In this document: piece by piece, positions 1 through 12,922 of the stretch
Position numbering within the stretch: the stretch's first letter is position 1
How the letters are laid out: each line of letters starts with the position of its first letter
Origin: Onchocerca volvulus
Lineage: Eukaryota; Nematoda; Chromadorea; Rhabditida; Onchocercidae
Direction of reading: 5' to 3'
Assembly: GCA_000499405.2 (NCBI GenBank)
Contig: HG738139.1
Coordinates: 2,274,976-2,338,975, forward strand
Length of the DNA stretch: 64,000 bases
Position numbers and translations under genes: made by a program
Notes under the pieces: generated by a model
What the model was told of the DNA's origin: nothing
Database searches by the model: none
The model's input: only the letters and a program-made list of their open reading frames with translations

Positions 1-291
1 ATTTTTCTATCAACAACGCCGAATGTTGCATGATAAAGAATAATATAAGAATATAAAATGCTAAGTTATACTTCACCTATTAATTTGTTGTCAAAATAAG
101 TATTAGGAAATTGAGAATTATTTTCTTTATTTTTTTTTAAAGGTAAGCAATTCAGTCAAAAAGTCTCGTTTCTCTTTCATCTCAACTGAGAGTTAACATT
201 GAAACATGTAACTTTAGCATCAATATTGTTATCTCTAAATAAAGCCAGAAAAAGATGCAAGCCATGCAAAATAAACCTAGTACTAAAAGGC

Positions 292-3200
292 TCAGCTGAG
301 ATAGTGAAGCCCCGTTGGCTGTTTAACTCTTTCCACATAATTTGCGGGTAACATTCCCCATTGCAATGTTCTCTGCACAGTGCCCGTTAACCAGCCTTCA
401 TCAACCTTCTGACAATTTACAATGATATCGCCTTCAACGAATGTCACCTGAAATTAAAAAACTTACTCTTGAGTAAAACAATTGATAAATATTTCAAGCC
501 TCCCCAATATATTTAAATCCTAGCATACTTTGGCAACACTAACTATCACAGCGACTGCATCGCTGCTGATTGCATTTTTCATGAAAACAAACAAACTACA
601 ACTTCAAAACCATCTACGAACCTCATCCTTATCAGCAGCAGTGTAATCATAAAGTGCTTTCACTGTAAAGCCTGTTTCCTTCACACCCGGCCGGCCAGTT
701 CCTCTTATATTCGATTCGGCTGTTCCAACATTTGAAGCTGTCAGCTGACCTAAAATCAAAATTTTTATAGGGTTGACAAAAAACTTAAAATTTAAATCAT
801 ATTTGAAACACCAAATAAATCGACCGAACCATAACGATCCTAACGAAAGACATATGTGACTCAAAGAATCCATTAATATAAAATCAATATTGATTTTGGA
901 CTTTTCAAAATTCTTCATTTGTAAAGTTTTGCAAAACATCTGTAAGCAATACATTACACTCTATTTTCACTGGAAAAATATGCAAAATATAAAGTTTTTC
1001 ATCAATACCTATCTTCCTTTCTTTCAAAAGTTCAATCCATCATTGAGATTATTATTCATTATCATTCTTTGAGATGACTCAATCCAAAATTTAGTTGCTT
1101 AAGCCAATTAAAATTCTCACAATAAAGCAAATGTCATGAAATATTGGAAGCCAAGCAGTACTTTTTCATAAGTGAAGCCGCATAATTGCATCAGTAAAAT
1201 TTATAATATTTATATTTTCAGAACTATTCTTTTTAAAATTTTAGGAAATGCATTATCAAATGAATTTTTAACATGCGGAATTTAATGAAAGCAGTGTTGA
1301 GCATGTTAATCTTCACTGAATGACAGTGAATGTGATCCATGCAGCACAAATAGTCAATATAATAACATTTACTAATATTTAAGCGGTTTTTATTTCTAGA
1401 ACCGTTACAAATAAAATAATCTACAGCGTGAAGAACGCGAAATGAAAATAAAGAAATAAAAAAAAAAAAAGTAAAAGCATAAATAGAGAAAACGTGTCTA
1501 TTAAAAACGGAAATGATCGTACCAATTTTTTCAGCTGCTCGGCTCGATCCTACCGTACCCCAATTCCCATTTAAGGGATCATAGTCAGCTATGCTACCAA
1601 CCTGACGCTGCTGAACAGGCACTGTAATAATGGAACATGTTTAGAACAGAGAAATAGACAATAAAATTAATTCTCTTTTTGTTTATCATTCATTCTAGAT
1701 TTCACACGCTTTCTTATTTTATGGAAACAAATACTTTTTTTTTGGGATTAAAAGAAAATTTTCAAGATATTCGATTTTTCCCGAACAATAACTTGTAGTG
1801 AAGTAAAATTTATTCCTGCCAGTCTTTTCTTGAAAATTCACTCCTCCATTTCAATTTTTTAAAATGCGTTTGGATAAATAAAAACAAGGGCGCAAAAAAA
1901 GAAAATTTTTTTCGATAATATTAAAATTAAAATATACGTAAAAATGCTTTTGAGAATTTAAAATTTTTCTCAATTAAAACTTAGATTTTTTTTTATAATC
2001 AATGCAGAATGAAGTATTAGTTTAAAAAAATCATTTACTGTTGTTAAGCAATCTCTCACAAGAAAAGGAACTTGGATATTCTCATACAAATAATAATGTC
2101 AATAAAAAGTATCCACAGATTTCAAATTTGCATGAAAATTGCATTAATATCGATACTATTAGGATACTATTTGCAATCTTATATTTAATCTCACATTGAT
2201 ATTTAGTCCATTTTGAGTCTTAACTGCACCTTTCCAAGACCTAATCAAGAAAAAAATCTAAAAAAACTCACACTTTTGCATCATCAAAGAATCAAATGAT
2301 GAAATGAGGTGAAAAAACTGAATAGCGCAAAAGTAACCTTCCCATAAACCTATCCTAACAATATTACCATAAATTCATACATTTTTGGAATGAATTTTAC
2401 GAAAGTGTATGCATATATTTATACATTGGTATTAATATATAGATACCTTTGCCACCTTGGTCGGATGAATAAATTAAAATTCCGGACTGTCGTGAAAGTT
2501 TACTGGAATATGGCGTTGTTGGTTGGTGATGAGCAGCGGCAGCAGATAAAGGAGGGGCATACGTTGAAGGTGATTCAGACACACTGTTAGTACTCAAAGA
2601 TACTGAAAGCGCATGCAAATGATTAATTGGATTTGTGAATAGGAAGTAAGAATTGAGCGGAGAAAGAAAGTAAGAAACAAAATAAGCACTTTCCAAGCAA
2701 TGAAGGCAAATCCAGACAAAATATGTATAATGTGACATAAAATCTTCAATCTTGAACTTTCGGGATAAATCCTATTATACCGGAGAACTGGCAACAACTT
2801 CTAAGCCCAAAATAATACTATTTTTGCCAAAATAATTCAATGGTAAAACTGTTCCTCGACTATCATCACGAAAATATACCTTGGTTGAGAAAAGAAAGAA
2901 TCTATAAATAGCTAAAAACTTAAAGAGCTCCAAATTTTTCCATCCCTCCATTCCCCCATTCTCTTTGTTCTTTAGACTAGATTCTTGACAGATGAGCTCA
3001 GTGTTCATTCTTAAGTATACTCAGTTTAAAGGGGTAATTTCATGTCTTTTAGATTGCCCTGACTACAAAATTACGTCTTCTCCAACTGAAAAATTGGATC
3101 AATATTGACTATTAGTAAAATACAATACTATTTATAAAAAATCTGTTTCTATCTTTCTAATCCCAAATATTAGCTATAACATCAGAGTTACTTCAGAATG

Positions 3201-5341
3201 ATCAACAAATCGGAAGAACAGAATAAAATAGCTTAATTCTTACTTAACATTACAAGAAGAAATATCAAATTTGTTATCATTTGAGGTGAGCTAACAAATA
3301 TTAGAAGCATGAGATTCAAACTCTAGAAAAATCGGTTACATATCAACTGTTTTCTAAGAAGCCATTTTCTTGAAAGTTTTCGAAAGTATCTTTCTAGATC
3401 TTAAACTTTTATTTTAGTTTTTTCACGAACATAAATAAATTTTTACAAGTTACATAGAGAAAACTATAAATAACAAAGCCAGATCTACGAAAAGGACGAG
3501 AAAAATTGGAATTTGAAAAAACCACTAGTATTTCTTGAAATAAAAGAATCATTCTTTTTTGAAATTTTCAAAATCCATAATAAACGGGGAAAACAGTGAT
3601 CAATACTACGGTATTTGTGATTACTTCACTTAATTCTAAATTTGTTTTAAAATGCAAGAATGAAATTCTATCGAGATTACACCCATCAAATTTATATCTC
3701 AGATACTATCAACGATTTTGCTTTAGAAAACCTAGCGGTAAAAGAATTAAAGCCCATTCACAGCAACAGATAAAGGTAAAAAGTGAAAGAAAAAAAACCT
3801 TCGCCATTAGAAATGTTCTGTTGTTCTGCCTGAGGTCGGATCTCATCCTGTAACTTTTTTTTGTTCTGTTCACCGTGATAAGCTACCTAAAAAATTATTG
3901 AAATAAAAATTACTGCTTCATTTTTATAAAAAATATACATAGTTCAATCTGTGAAAAATATAATTTTGATTAAAATGAAATCAAGTCTCAGATATGAACC
4001 ATAAAAAGAATAGTTTTTAGCTTTTGATTGAAACTATTTAATATAAAATGTTTTATGCATTCCCTTTTCTTTTTAAGCACAAGCACACACTTTCTGATAC
4101 CTGAGACTGAATTTTGGTGTTTTGAAGATGCCGAGTTAATTCGGGATCATCAGCCACTTGGATTCTTTGCCCCTTCGATTTCTCGAATGCTTCGTGATAT
4201 TTAACCTAAAATTAATCGTATTTGAGAAATAACATGTAAAAGAATTTTCAGAAACGCTGAATTATCTTCTAAAGTGGATATAAAATTACACTAATTCAGT
4301 AAGTTTATTTCAAAACAGTTTAAAAAATGAAGACTGAAGCAATTTCGAAAAGCGATTTCATAATTTTTGCTTGCTACAATTGCGATAACCATTTATTCTG
4401 TGGAATTTACAAAACTTTTCGACCATAACTTGATCATGACAAATTTATAATTTGACTTTACACGGAAAAATTTATGCATGCATTGGCTAACCATAATCAA
4501 GCATCAAACGAGAAAAAAAGTAGCCATCACACTCAAAAAAAAAAAAAAGTAAATCATATTAATAAAAACACGGAATTAAAACATACCTGACTCTGCAATC
4601 TGGTATTTTCTGCCAAACGCTTCATTTCCGGTGTATCAACAACCACTGATGCAACTGTTTTTGGATAATGACTGGAAAAGTAATAAACTTAAGGAGAAAA
4701 AAAAAGTAATATTTAAGGACTTGACTAGAAATCAAAAATAAAGAAAAATTAAGACAGTAAAATTTACGGTTCGCAATATGGCATTTTATCATATCCTTTA
4801 TAATTTTTCATGTTCAAAACCATGCTACACACTGTGCACCTGAAACATCCTTTATGCCAGACCTAAAATAAATTATTTAGTAGAAAAATTGTCAGTAATA
4901 TCAATCAAAACTTTATTGAAATGGTTAAAAGTTTGAAAATAAAAGAGTCAGATTGGAAAGATTATATTTGGAGCCATAATTTATCATTTTTCCTTTTTCC
5001 CATTTTCTTTCCAACAACAATGATTTCGGATCAATATCCCAAGCAAAATTTATAACCCTATTCTCAAAAAAACTTATTGCTGAACTCCATTCAATGGTTA
5101 CATTAACAGTAGTTAAAATAATAATGTATAAAACAATTATATTTTAATTTAATTTGCATTAAAAATATTGACACTAATTATTGTCCTAAAAATAGCATCT
5201 GTACAAAGCAGAATAATACTTCAAAAAATGGAAGAAATGGAAAAGAAAAAATTTTTAAAAATTTACCTTGTCGAGGCACTTCAATTCTTCAAGAGGATAA
5301 ACAGTTTTACCGCACTCCTCTCGAGCACACTTCTTACTCAT
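292..5341 (-). CDS. lasp-1: LASP-type LIM, nebulin-repeat and SH3 adaptor protein
   Basis: Nine exons join in phase to 328 codons plus stop: 5341-5267, 4862-4768, 4671-4587, 4205-4101, 3886-3799, 2602-2447, 1621-1523, 749-622, 447-292. Residues 1-60 are a LIM domain (Cys5, Cys10, then [10 protein letters not shown] and the final C-x2-H at CEPH). Residues about 62-125 hold two nebulin repeats, each ending in an LQSQ/IQSQ-like segment. A Ser/Pro/Gln-rich linker follows, then an SH3 domain at about 263-321 with ALYDY at the start, a GW pair (EGW) and MLPANYV at the end. This domain order and the length match the LASP family, which binds F-actin through the nebulin repeats and partners such as zyxin-type proteins through SH3, at cell adhesions and in muscle. 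The start was chosen because LASP proteins begin with the LIM domain almost at residue 1. Odd point: the first zinc pair is C-x4-C instead of C-x2-C. The donor after exon 5 (GTTTTT) is weak, so an extra or alternative linker exon between 3.8 and 2.6 kb is possible. Confidence 0.93.
750..3798 (-). other. long introns of the LASP gene
   Basis: The three largest introns of the LASP gene (750-1522, 1622-2446 and 2603-3798) hold AT-rich sequence with homopolymer runs. I see no further exon with matching phase, no RNA gene and no mobile element in them. Linker exons of LASP genes are often alternatively used, so an unrecognised short exon cannot be excluded. Confidence 0.5.
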
Positions 5342-5589
5342 CTTTATAAATGGAAAGTACGGAATGATATTTCACCAAGCTCTGAATCTGAAAAAACAAG
5401 AAAAATTGAAATCTCGTTTCTCTAGATCAATATTACTTTCGCACGACTTGTTTCCAAGTTGGATTATTCGCTCTGAAACTATTTATCGAATACAATTGAC
5501 TAACAACAGCGTTCTATAAAAATAAAAAAAAAGAAATGTTTGCACAGCAAAAAATCAAAAAATCGTAAAAAAAGGCTCAACAAGTTTGA

Positions 5590-6257
5590 AAAATAGATGT
5601 GATTAAGTCGACTATCGAATTTATAATAAACGATCCTGAATTTGCAATAAATCCAGGAACTAAATCGAAAAAAAAGACAGCTAATCCGGAAAGTGATCCG
5701 GAAAATAAACATACCACTAAAAATGACGTTTTGAAAGTACATAGCGATTAATTGATTGAGTAAACGAAAGCAAAAAAGAATACAAAAGATACAAATTGAC
5801 AAAGAAAAAAAAGTCAAGCAGAGACTGCGAAGGGAAATTTCCATCGTTGTCATTTTACCAACCCGCTATCAATCGTTACAAAGAACAATTTACTTTTGAG
5901 CCATCATAAACCGCGGCAAATCTTTTTGAAAGTTTAAACGAATGGCCCGTTAAAACTGGGTATGAAAAAAACTGCGAATCTGTCGATTTTATTATCGAAG
6001 TAGGTGCATTTCTCGGGAAATCTCCGTGACGAATATCCCAAAGAATACCTCTGAAGATATATGGGATATCTTGGAGGATATATTACTGCTGGAAACGAGC
6101 AATATTGGAGAGCAAACTGGAATTCTTGGAATAAATATTAGAAATGTCGGACATCTTAGATGACCCAACGGACATTTTGACTACTCAAGCTGAATACAAC
6201 GATAATAACTTTAAATCATTTAATCATCAAGTTATTGTCAGACTGTCAAGTCAATGA
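5590..6257 (+). pseudogene. decayed ORF, possibly a methyltransferase-like fragment
   Basis: From 5826 to 6257 one reading frame runs for 144 codons with only three internal stops (TAA 5907, TGA 6027, TAA 6132), far fewer than expected for DNA this AT-rich. It is less AT-rich than its surroundings. A second open piece lies just upstream in another frame (about 5600-5748) and contains a Lys/Pro/Asn/Glu-rich peptide. Inside the main frame the peptide DFIIEVGAFLGKS resembles the glycine-rich SAM-binding motif I of class I methyltransferases (E-V-G-x-F-L-G-x-S), and it is followed by more protein-like sequence up to SDILDDPTDILTTQ. I cannot name the parent gene. It may be a degraded gene copy or, less likely, real exons with introns I did not resolve. 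Confidence 0.3.
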
Positions 6258-7436
6258 TCGGAATTGTTTAATAAAACTGAAGTTGAAAAAATGAAAAAAG
6301 TAGAAAATAAGAATATGACATATTATTTCTCAAAATAACAAATCTTCACTAAAAAAGTAGAATTGGAATTGCGAAAACTGTCAAGAAATCAGAAAAACTG
6401 AAATGGAAAAATTCATACAGGAAGAGAGAGAAAATTTAATAAAAATACTAGCATTAGCTATGACATTAATTAGTAATCGATAATTGGCTCAGTTCAACGA
6501 TACATACAAAAATGTGGTATTGTTAAACGAATTGCTTGTTCACATAAATATCATTCGTTGACATTATTTCAATATTTCAAATCTCATTTAGCAAAAATTG
6601 GAAGAATAAAAATACATTGATTCCTATCGAATTCAATATTGCTCGTTAATGACTAAATTTCTATTAATTATATGGGACAATATATTGTAAACGTAAATTA
6701 AGCGTAAATTTCGCAAATGAAATGAAATGGACAAATGATTACATGAAATAATCGCCGATGTTTTAAATTAAATTAAAAAGTGATAAATTTTATACGAGAT
6801 ATAATATTGTAGACAGAAGCTGTGAAAAAAAAAAAAAGGAATTGTTAAAGGTGAAGATATCCATCCTCTCTGGAAATAATTAGTAATTGAGTAATTAATA
6901 ATGATTCAATAATCGAATTTAAGTTGAATTCCTTCTGAAATAATCAAATGGTGTTTGATTATATCAAATAATGAGATAATTTTAAATAGGATTTTCAAAT
7001 AATTTTTGATTGATAAAATGCTACAATGAGAAATATCATATCATCAGAAAAAGCATTTCTGTCCATGTAAGTTTCATTCTTTTCATCTACTAAAGTTTCG
7101 GAAAACCTGGAAAACTTTCCGGGAAAAAAATCACAGGAAAGAAAAGTCTCAGAAAATCTGTATCTCTGTCAGATGGTTGAAAAAAAAAAAATAATCTTAA
7201 CCTTCAATTTATCATTCGAAATGATAAAATTATCGGATGACCTTCGACGGTGAAAGTAATCTTATTGGTGTAAAGTGTCAAATGGATGGAATCTGATTCA
7301 ACACACCTAACATAAATGGCAAACATACCGATGTACTTCTACCTGCCCCCCCCCCCGACACCAATTGCTATTCCAACAAGTTGAAACGAGGCGTTCGAAC
7401 GAAAGTGCCGAATGACTTTGTTGATGTACAACACAT

Positions 7437-7576
7437 GTCTGTGTTTGTCTGTGTATGTGTGTGTATGTGAGTTGTGTATGTATGTGTGTATGTGAGTGTA
7501 TGTGTGTGTGTGTTTGTGAGTATGTGAGTATATGTCAGTGTATGTGAGTGTATGTGTGTGTGTGTGTGTGTGTTTG
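7437..7576. repeat. TG-rich microsatellite with TATGTGAG units
   Basis: A run of TG dinucleotides interrupted by TATGTGAGTG-like units, with a pure TG tract near its right end. It follows a run of about 13 C residues at 7346-7358. The long His/Thr-rich open frame on the opposite strand is a product of this repeat. Confidence 0.9.
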
Positions 7577-7639
7577 TGATATATGAGGTATTATAAGTGA
7601 TTTTTGGGATATTTTTTGCTGGATGTTGAAATGGATCGG

Positions 7640-7862
7640 ATTGTTTATGTGCGGGGGTAGGAGTGCGTGGGCGCGGGAGCAATGTACAAAGATATCGTCG
7701 TTACCGTGATGTAATATTTGCTGGGAAGCAATATACGAAGTTATCATTATCATTACTGAGATGGGCTATATGCGGGGGCAGGAGTGGGAGTACGGGGGCG
7801 GAAAGTGGGAGTGAAGTGGGCGTGGGAGCAATGTACAAAGGTATCATTACTGATGTGATTTA
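7640..7862. repeat. duplicated G-rich module
   Basis: Two copies of a G-rich segment (GCGGGGGTAGGAGTG and GCGGGGGCAGGAGTGGGAG), each followed downstream by GGGAGCAATGTACAAAG and then a TATCG/TATCATTAC segment. The copies start near 7648 and 7770. The G-content is extreme for this window. Function unknown. Confidence 0.7.
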
Positions 7863-10769
7863 AAGTAGTATTAGTAGGAAGAAAGAAGGAATGTGAACTA
7901 AGATAGATAGATGATGGATGATTCAGAAGGAGGAAGTGGCAAAATTTAAATTGTTGTTTTGAAAGAGAAATATTTCTTAAAAATCCATAGCAAAAATGAA
8001 AATTTAAAACAAATGATTTCACTCCTCTTCTTTTTTTTTACTGATATTTGTATTTTAACCGAACAGCTAAATAATCACAAATAAATATGATAGCATGCAA
8101 CATGCAACATGCAGCATGCGATTTTCCTACCTTCCTGCCTTCTCTTCGTCTTCGTATTATATGCTTAATGCAATGTGACAAAGTTTATTATTTAATGAAA
8201 TGAAATATCGAACAGAAGCTAGAAATATTTATGATCAAAAAAAAAAAAAAAGAAAAAAGCAAAGTCAAAGCAAATAAATGTATTTTTATAGAAAATTCTC
8301 AATAAACTAGGGAAAAATAGTATTGAAAAGTTCCAATTATTTTTTGACATTCTGAATAATTTAACCGTTTCACTTACATGGTCATTAGTGAAAGTCACGT
8401 AAAAAGTCTTGCCAAGACGATGGAGCGAAAGATAGCTAATTGCGACAAATCAGGATCACGTAATCACGTAAATCATCAAATAAATAATGTGACAGCTAAA
8501 TTGTGATCAGTATGAGATCATTGATAACTGTCGTATATGCATGCTGATAAATAAATTAAGTTTCTAAACTGATTTACATACATGCAATCAATAGGACATC
8601 GGATTGATATCAAGTGCTCAGGCTGGAGTGATATTCGACGTTATGGTAATTTTTTCTTTGATTATCATTCAAGCTTCCATTAAGTACCATTCTAGAAGCC
8701 TGAATGATATTAGCAAGAAAATAGATGATTTGTTGATTCTTTTAAAAAGTTTGGTGTAAAGTGATTTCATAAAAACAAACTTTCTTTAATCTCAAGAAGT
8801 GAAAAATCGATTAGTGAATCACCGGAAAAGTGAATCATATTCGCAGCATATATTCATAAATCAAAAAGTAATCAATCAAAAAATCTTGTTAAATTTAAAT
8901 TTTTGATTAAATACATGCTTAAAACTAGTAAAAATCTAATCTGATTTAAAGATTGTGATATGAAAAATAGCGAAGATAAGAATCGCAAAGATGAATCGAC
9001 GAAAAAAAACTTTTTTTATATCGTTTTTCAAATCGTTTTCTAAATTTAAAGAAAAAAAAGTGAAAATCTGTTGTTTTCTGCCAGAAATAACTAAGGGTGG
9101 TTGCAACTTTTCATTTTTTTTTTAAAGGAAAAAAAAAGGAATTTTCAAATTCCATACTAAATTAATTGTATTAAAACATTAATTTTCTGAAAATTTTTTT
9201 TCTGAAAACATCAATTTTTTCCTTTTATCGAAATTTACATAACAAAAATACTTTCCATACATTAAAATTTCAAAAAAAAAAGTTATTCAATCTGAAAGTT
9301 CCTTTTCAGTACGAAATTATGCATTTTTACTAAGATAAATAATTCATCCCAATTCTCAAAAAAAATTTTCTGAACTTTTTTCCAGTGCTAAAAATAAATT
9401 TTGATAGATTTGTTTAGAAGGAAAAAGTTCAAAAAATCGATGCTTTTTTGCCACTTCCAAAAAAATTCAGTGATTGTGAGAAATTCTCAAGTTTCCTACG
9501 ATCAAAGTTCACTTTTTTCTAGATAACCAAAAATTCCGCATATGTGTTTGAAAACTATGAAATAATTGATTTTCAATAAGTTTCTTTTTATTTATTAATC
9601 CAGCCTTATAATATTCCTGCGTGATACGTCGAATTATTATGGTGACAACTAAGAAAAAAAAATTCATTCTCGTAATTAATTACCAGACATATCTTTATGG
9701 TACTAAGTTGTTATGGAATAATGTTACAGTAAGAGAGCTTGTACAGCAACTAAATACTCTGAAGAAATCTTAAAAATTTAATTTTAAGGAAAGAATACGG
9801 AAAAAGTTCCGGCAATTCAAAGAAATTCAGGATTATATGAAAAAATTATTGAAAAAGTAAAAAATTTTATAAAAGCATAAGTTTGAGGTCCGATTCAAAT
9901 TCGAACTATTTAAAATTTCATCACAAAAAGGACGAATTTTTCTTACGAATTTGCATGAAATATCTCATTCCATATCTGTTTTGTCACGATATATCAAAAT
10001 ATTTATATCAAATTTATGCTTTTTTTTTAGTGTTACTTTGTTATCCTTCTAGAATTTCAACTTTTCTTCCATCCAAATCTAACTTATACTTTTTATACCA
10101 TTTGCAAACCTCACGATCTCGATCTCTTAGCTCGAACATGCTAATGTCATTTTATGAACTAACTGATTATTAAAATCATATATATGGGTTAAAGGTCAGT
10201 ATGATTTTGGATGTGTTTTAGAGCACAAAAGACGGTTTCATAAATCTCAATTCACTCACATTTCAATGACAAATTAAAAATCATTGTAAGATGATTAATA
10301 TAATTGCTTCATATAATAAAAATTCCATTTCTGACACTACTATCAAAAGAATAATTCCATAAATCCTTCTGAATCATTCGTAAATTCTGGTTTTAGAAAT
10401 AGTTGGAAAATAATATGAATTTTCTAGACGTATTTCTTGCAAGCAAGATATTCATGCAATTTTCCAAAAATTTTCAAAATATTTCTGGAAGTGAAAAAAA
10501 AACCAAAACTCTAATTTTAGAATCGAATATCTGAATAATCAGTTAATTCATAAATGACATTAGAATGCTCGAATTAGGAAATCAAGATCGTGGAGCATTA
10601 CAAATGGTGCAAAATATACAAGTTAGACTTGAATGGAAAGAATGCCGAGATTCTAGAACAATGACAAAATGATATGATAAAGGAAAAGTGTATGATTAAA
10701 AAAATATCATAAAGTATAAATCTGATCACAGATATTTTTGGTTTCTTCCATTGTAATAATTTCGAAGCT

Positions 10770-10860
10770 TGTAGGAGATAGTAATAATTATAGTAATAAA
10801 AATAATGATGGTAATAATGATAATAATGATGATAACAGTAGTAGTAGTAATATTAGTATA
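10770..10860. repeat. imperfect AAT/GAT/AGT trinucleotide repeat
   Basis: A run of roughly 30 trinucleotides mixing AAT, GAT and AGT, with four consecutive AGT units near the right end. Simple sequence; no gene. Confidence 0.8.
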
Positions 10861-12430
10861 AAAGAAATCATTCAAATATTAAGAACTAGACAAGGTGTTT
10901 ATAGGGAAAATTAAAATATTGAATATATATAGTTAAGAAGAATGTAATCTTGGTGACATGGCCGGATAACAACAAACAAGGTCATATATTCATGTTGACA
11001 TCCTACGAATTTATTGTCAACGTTTAGAGCCTTTTACGACAAAATGTTCCAAAGTTTTTTTCAATATAATAGCTTGGAATGAATTGAAGAACTAAATGCA
11101 ACATCACAATGAATCATTTAAATTGTTTATTTTGATAGCGCTTAAAGTGATCTTACAAAATAATTTATGGGGATGATATTCCGATTCTAATATTTAAAAA
11201 TTAAAGATATAAGTTAAAAAACAGAAAGTTTAAATTGAGTTAATAGATATAAGTGTTTATTAATTCTCTATTCAATCTTTCTTCAAATATTTACTTTAAG
11301 AAATTAGCGAAAGTTTATTGATGTCTTAAAGCTGAAATTATAAGTTAAAATAATAAGCTTAAATTGAGTTAACAGGATGAGTTTCATTATTTCTTTTGTT
11401 CTTCCGGTTTTTTTTTCAAAATATTTACCAAAAAAAAAGAAGCTTTTTCAAATATTTCAAAGCTCTCCTCCCATTCTTCTCTTCAATTCACAGCACATCT
11501 ATGCAATTCATCAACAAAATTCCTCTCTCATTTTAGACGAAAGATGCCAAGTAATAAATTTCTCTCAAAATAAATTATCTAAGAGCTCCTGATTAATCTT
11601 TTTGATTCCAGGTCGAATCAGTCAACCATTCGAGCTTTACCATATCTATTCAAACATTCTAAATGAAATTGCAAAACAATGTATCCAGAAAAAAAACTTT
11701 GAAAAAGTTGAAAGTACTTTTAAGAAATGTAAATGACAAGTAAAAGGAAAAAGGAAATTTAAAAGGACGAGGATCGATGGACTTTGTGGAAAATGCAATT
11801 CTGTAGAAAATTTTAAAAAGACTTCAAAGAAAGCCGACCAACTGTAATTCGTCACTCAGTAATTCTTATCATTCATCTAAAAAAATATTCATAATGTTTA
11901 ACATCAAAAAATTTATACTTACTTCTGCTTAAATTATCATTGTTGGATTGTTATTAGCTTTTCAGTAATTTTAAACAAAATTTGAGAGTAAGAAAATCCT
12001 CAAATTATAAAATAACAAAGATTACCTGCTTACAACATTATTATTCTCAGGTTGTCTATTTTGTATCTCCATTGCAAATTTAAATTTGAAAGTGAAGTTT
12101 AATAAAAATGTTTAGAAGTTTGTCGAGTTAAAATTTAAATTTAGCAAATCAAATTGCCGGAGAATAGGTCTTGTAAAATACAACTTGAAGAATATAGCGA
12201 TTAAAAGTGAAAATTAACACATGATGTCATAAAAACTATCATTAAAACTTCTCAAATTACATTTTGAAATAAAATCGCTTTAAAACTTGCAAAATGAAAG
12301 TATCCTTAAATGAAAAACAATTTTAAATATTGAACCTGTTTCAAATGTTAAGCTCAATATTTTAACAAGTGAGGAAAACGAGAAAATACCAACAAATTTT
12401 TGGTGCTAATTTTTTTTTTGAATCCATCAA

Positions 12431-12922
12431 TCTCTATAAATAAAAATGTAAATGTTCGTTGTGGCTTTTGACACAACGTTGCAAGTTCTTCACCGATTGC
12501 TTTGAAATTTTGATGCAACGTTGCATTCGAATATCCACATGTTTATAAATATATCTACTTTTTCTTTTGCTTGTCTGTAAGGATGTTTCCCGCCAAAACG
12601 CTAACGCTCCGCTTAACAGATAAACAAAGGGAGGTCAACCAATCATATATTCACTGCTAGATAATAGTCGTCAAATAATCTATGTAAATAAAAATATAAA
12701 TATTCGTTGTGGATTTTGGCATAATTTTTTAAATTCTGCACTGACTGATTTGAAATTTTGAAACAACGTTGCATTCAAATAGGCGTATTTGAATTTAAAT
12801 AAATATACCTATTTTACTTAAACCTATCATCCTATGATAGGTAAAAATAAGTGAGCAGATCTTTTTTTTTTTTATATTGACTAGCTAGATCGACCATGCA
12901 GAGCGTGATCGGATACAGCTAG
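12431..12922 (+). mobile_element. non-autonomous Helitron-like element
   Basis: The segment starts TCTCTATAAATAAAAATG directly after an A and ends CAGCTAG directly before a T, as expected for Helitrons, which insert between A and T and have 5'-TC and 3'-CTRR ends. About eight bases before the terminal CTAG there is an imperfect hairpin (CGACCATGC / GCGTGATCG, loop AGA), also typical. A second, diverged 5' end begins at 12679 inside the element, so it is either nested or partly duplicated. No Rep/helicase ORF is present, so it would depend on an autonomous copy elsewhere. The internal box TTTGAAATTTTG...CAACGTTGCATTC recurs near 59.8 kb. Diverged and probably old. Confidence 0.6.

Noticed and set aside
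5500..5853. Minus-strand open frame of 117 codons rich in Phe, Leu, Ser and Cys.
   Set aside because: It is the antisense of the decayed plus-strand ORF and of A-rich runs; the Phe-rich composition is typical of reversed Lys-rich coding or poly-A.
7368..7682. Minus-strand open frame of 104 codons rich in His and Thr.
   Set aside because: It is the translation of the TG/TATGTGAG microsatellite.
9883..10173. Plus-strand open frame of 96 codons.
   Set aside because: Low-complexity product, no start context, no domain, no neighbouring exons with matching phase.
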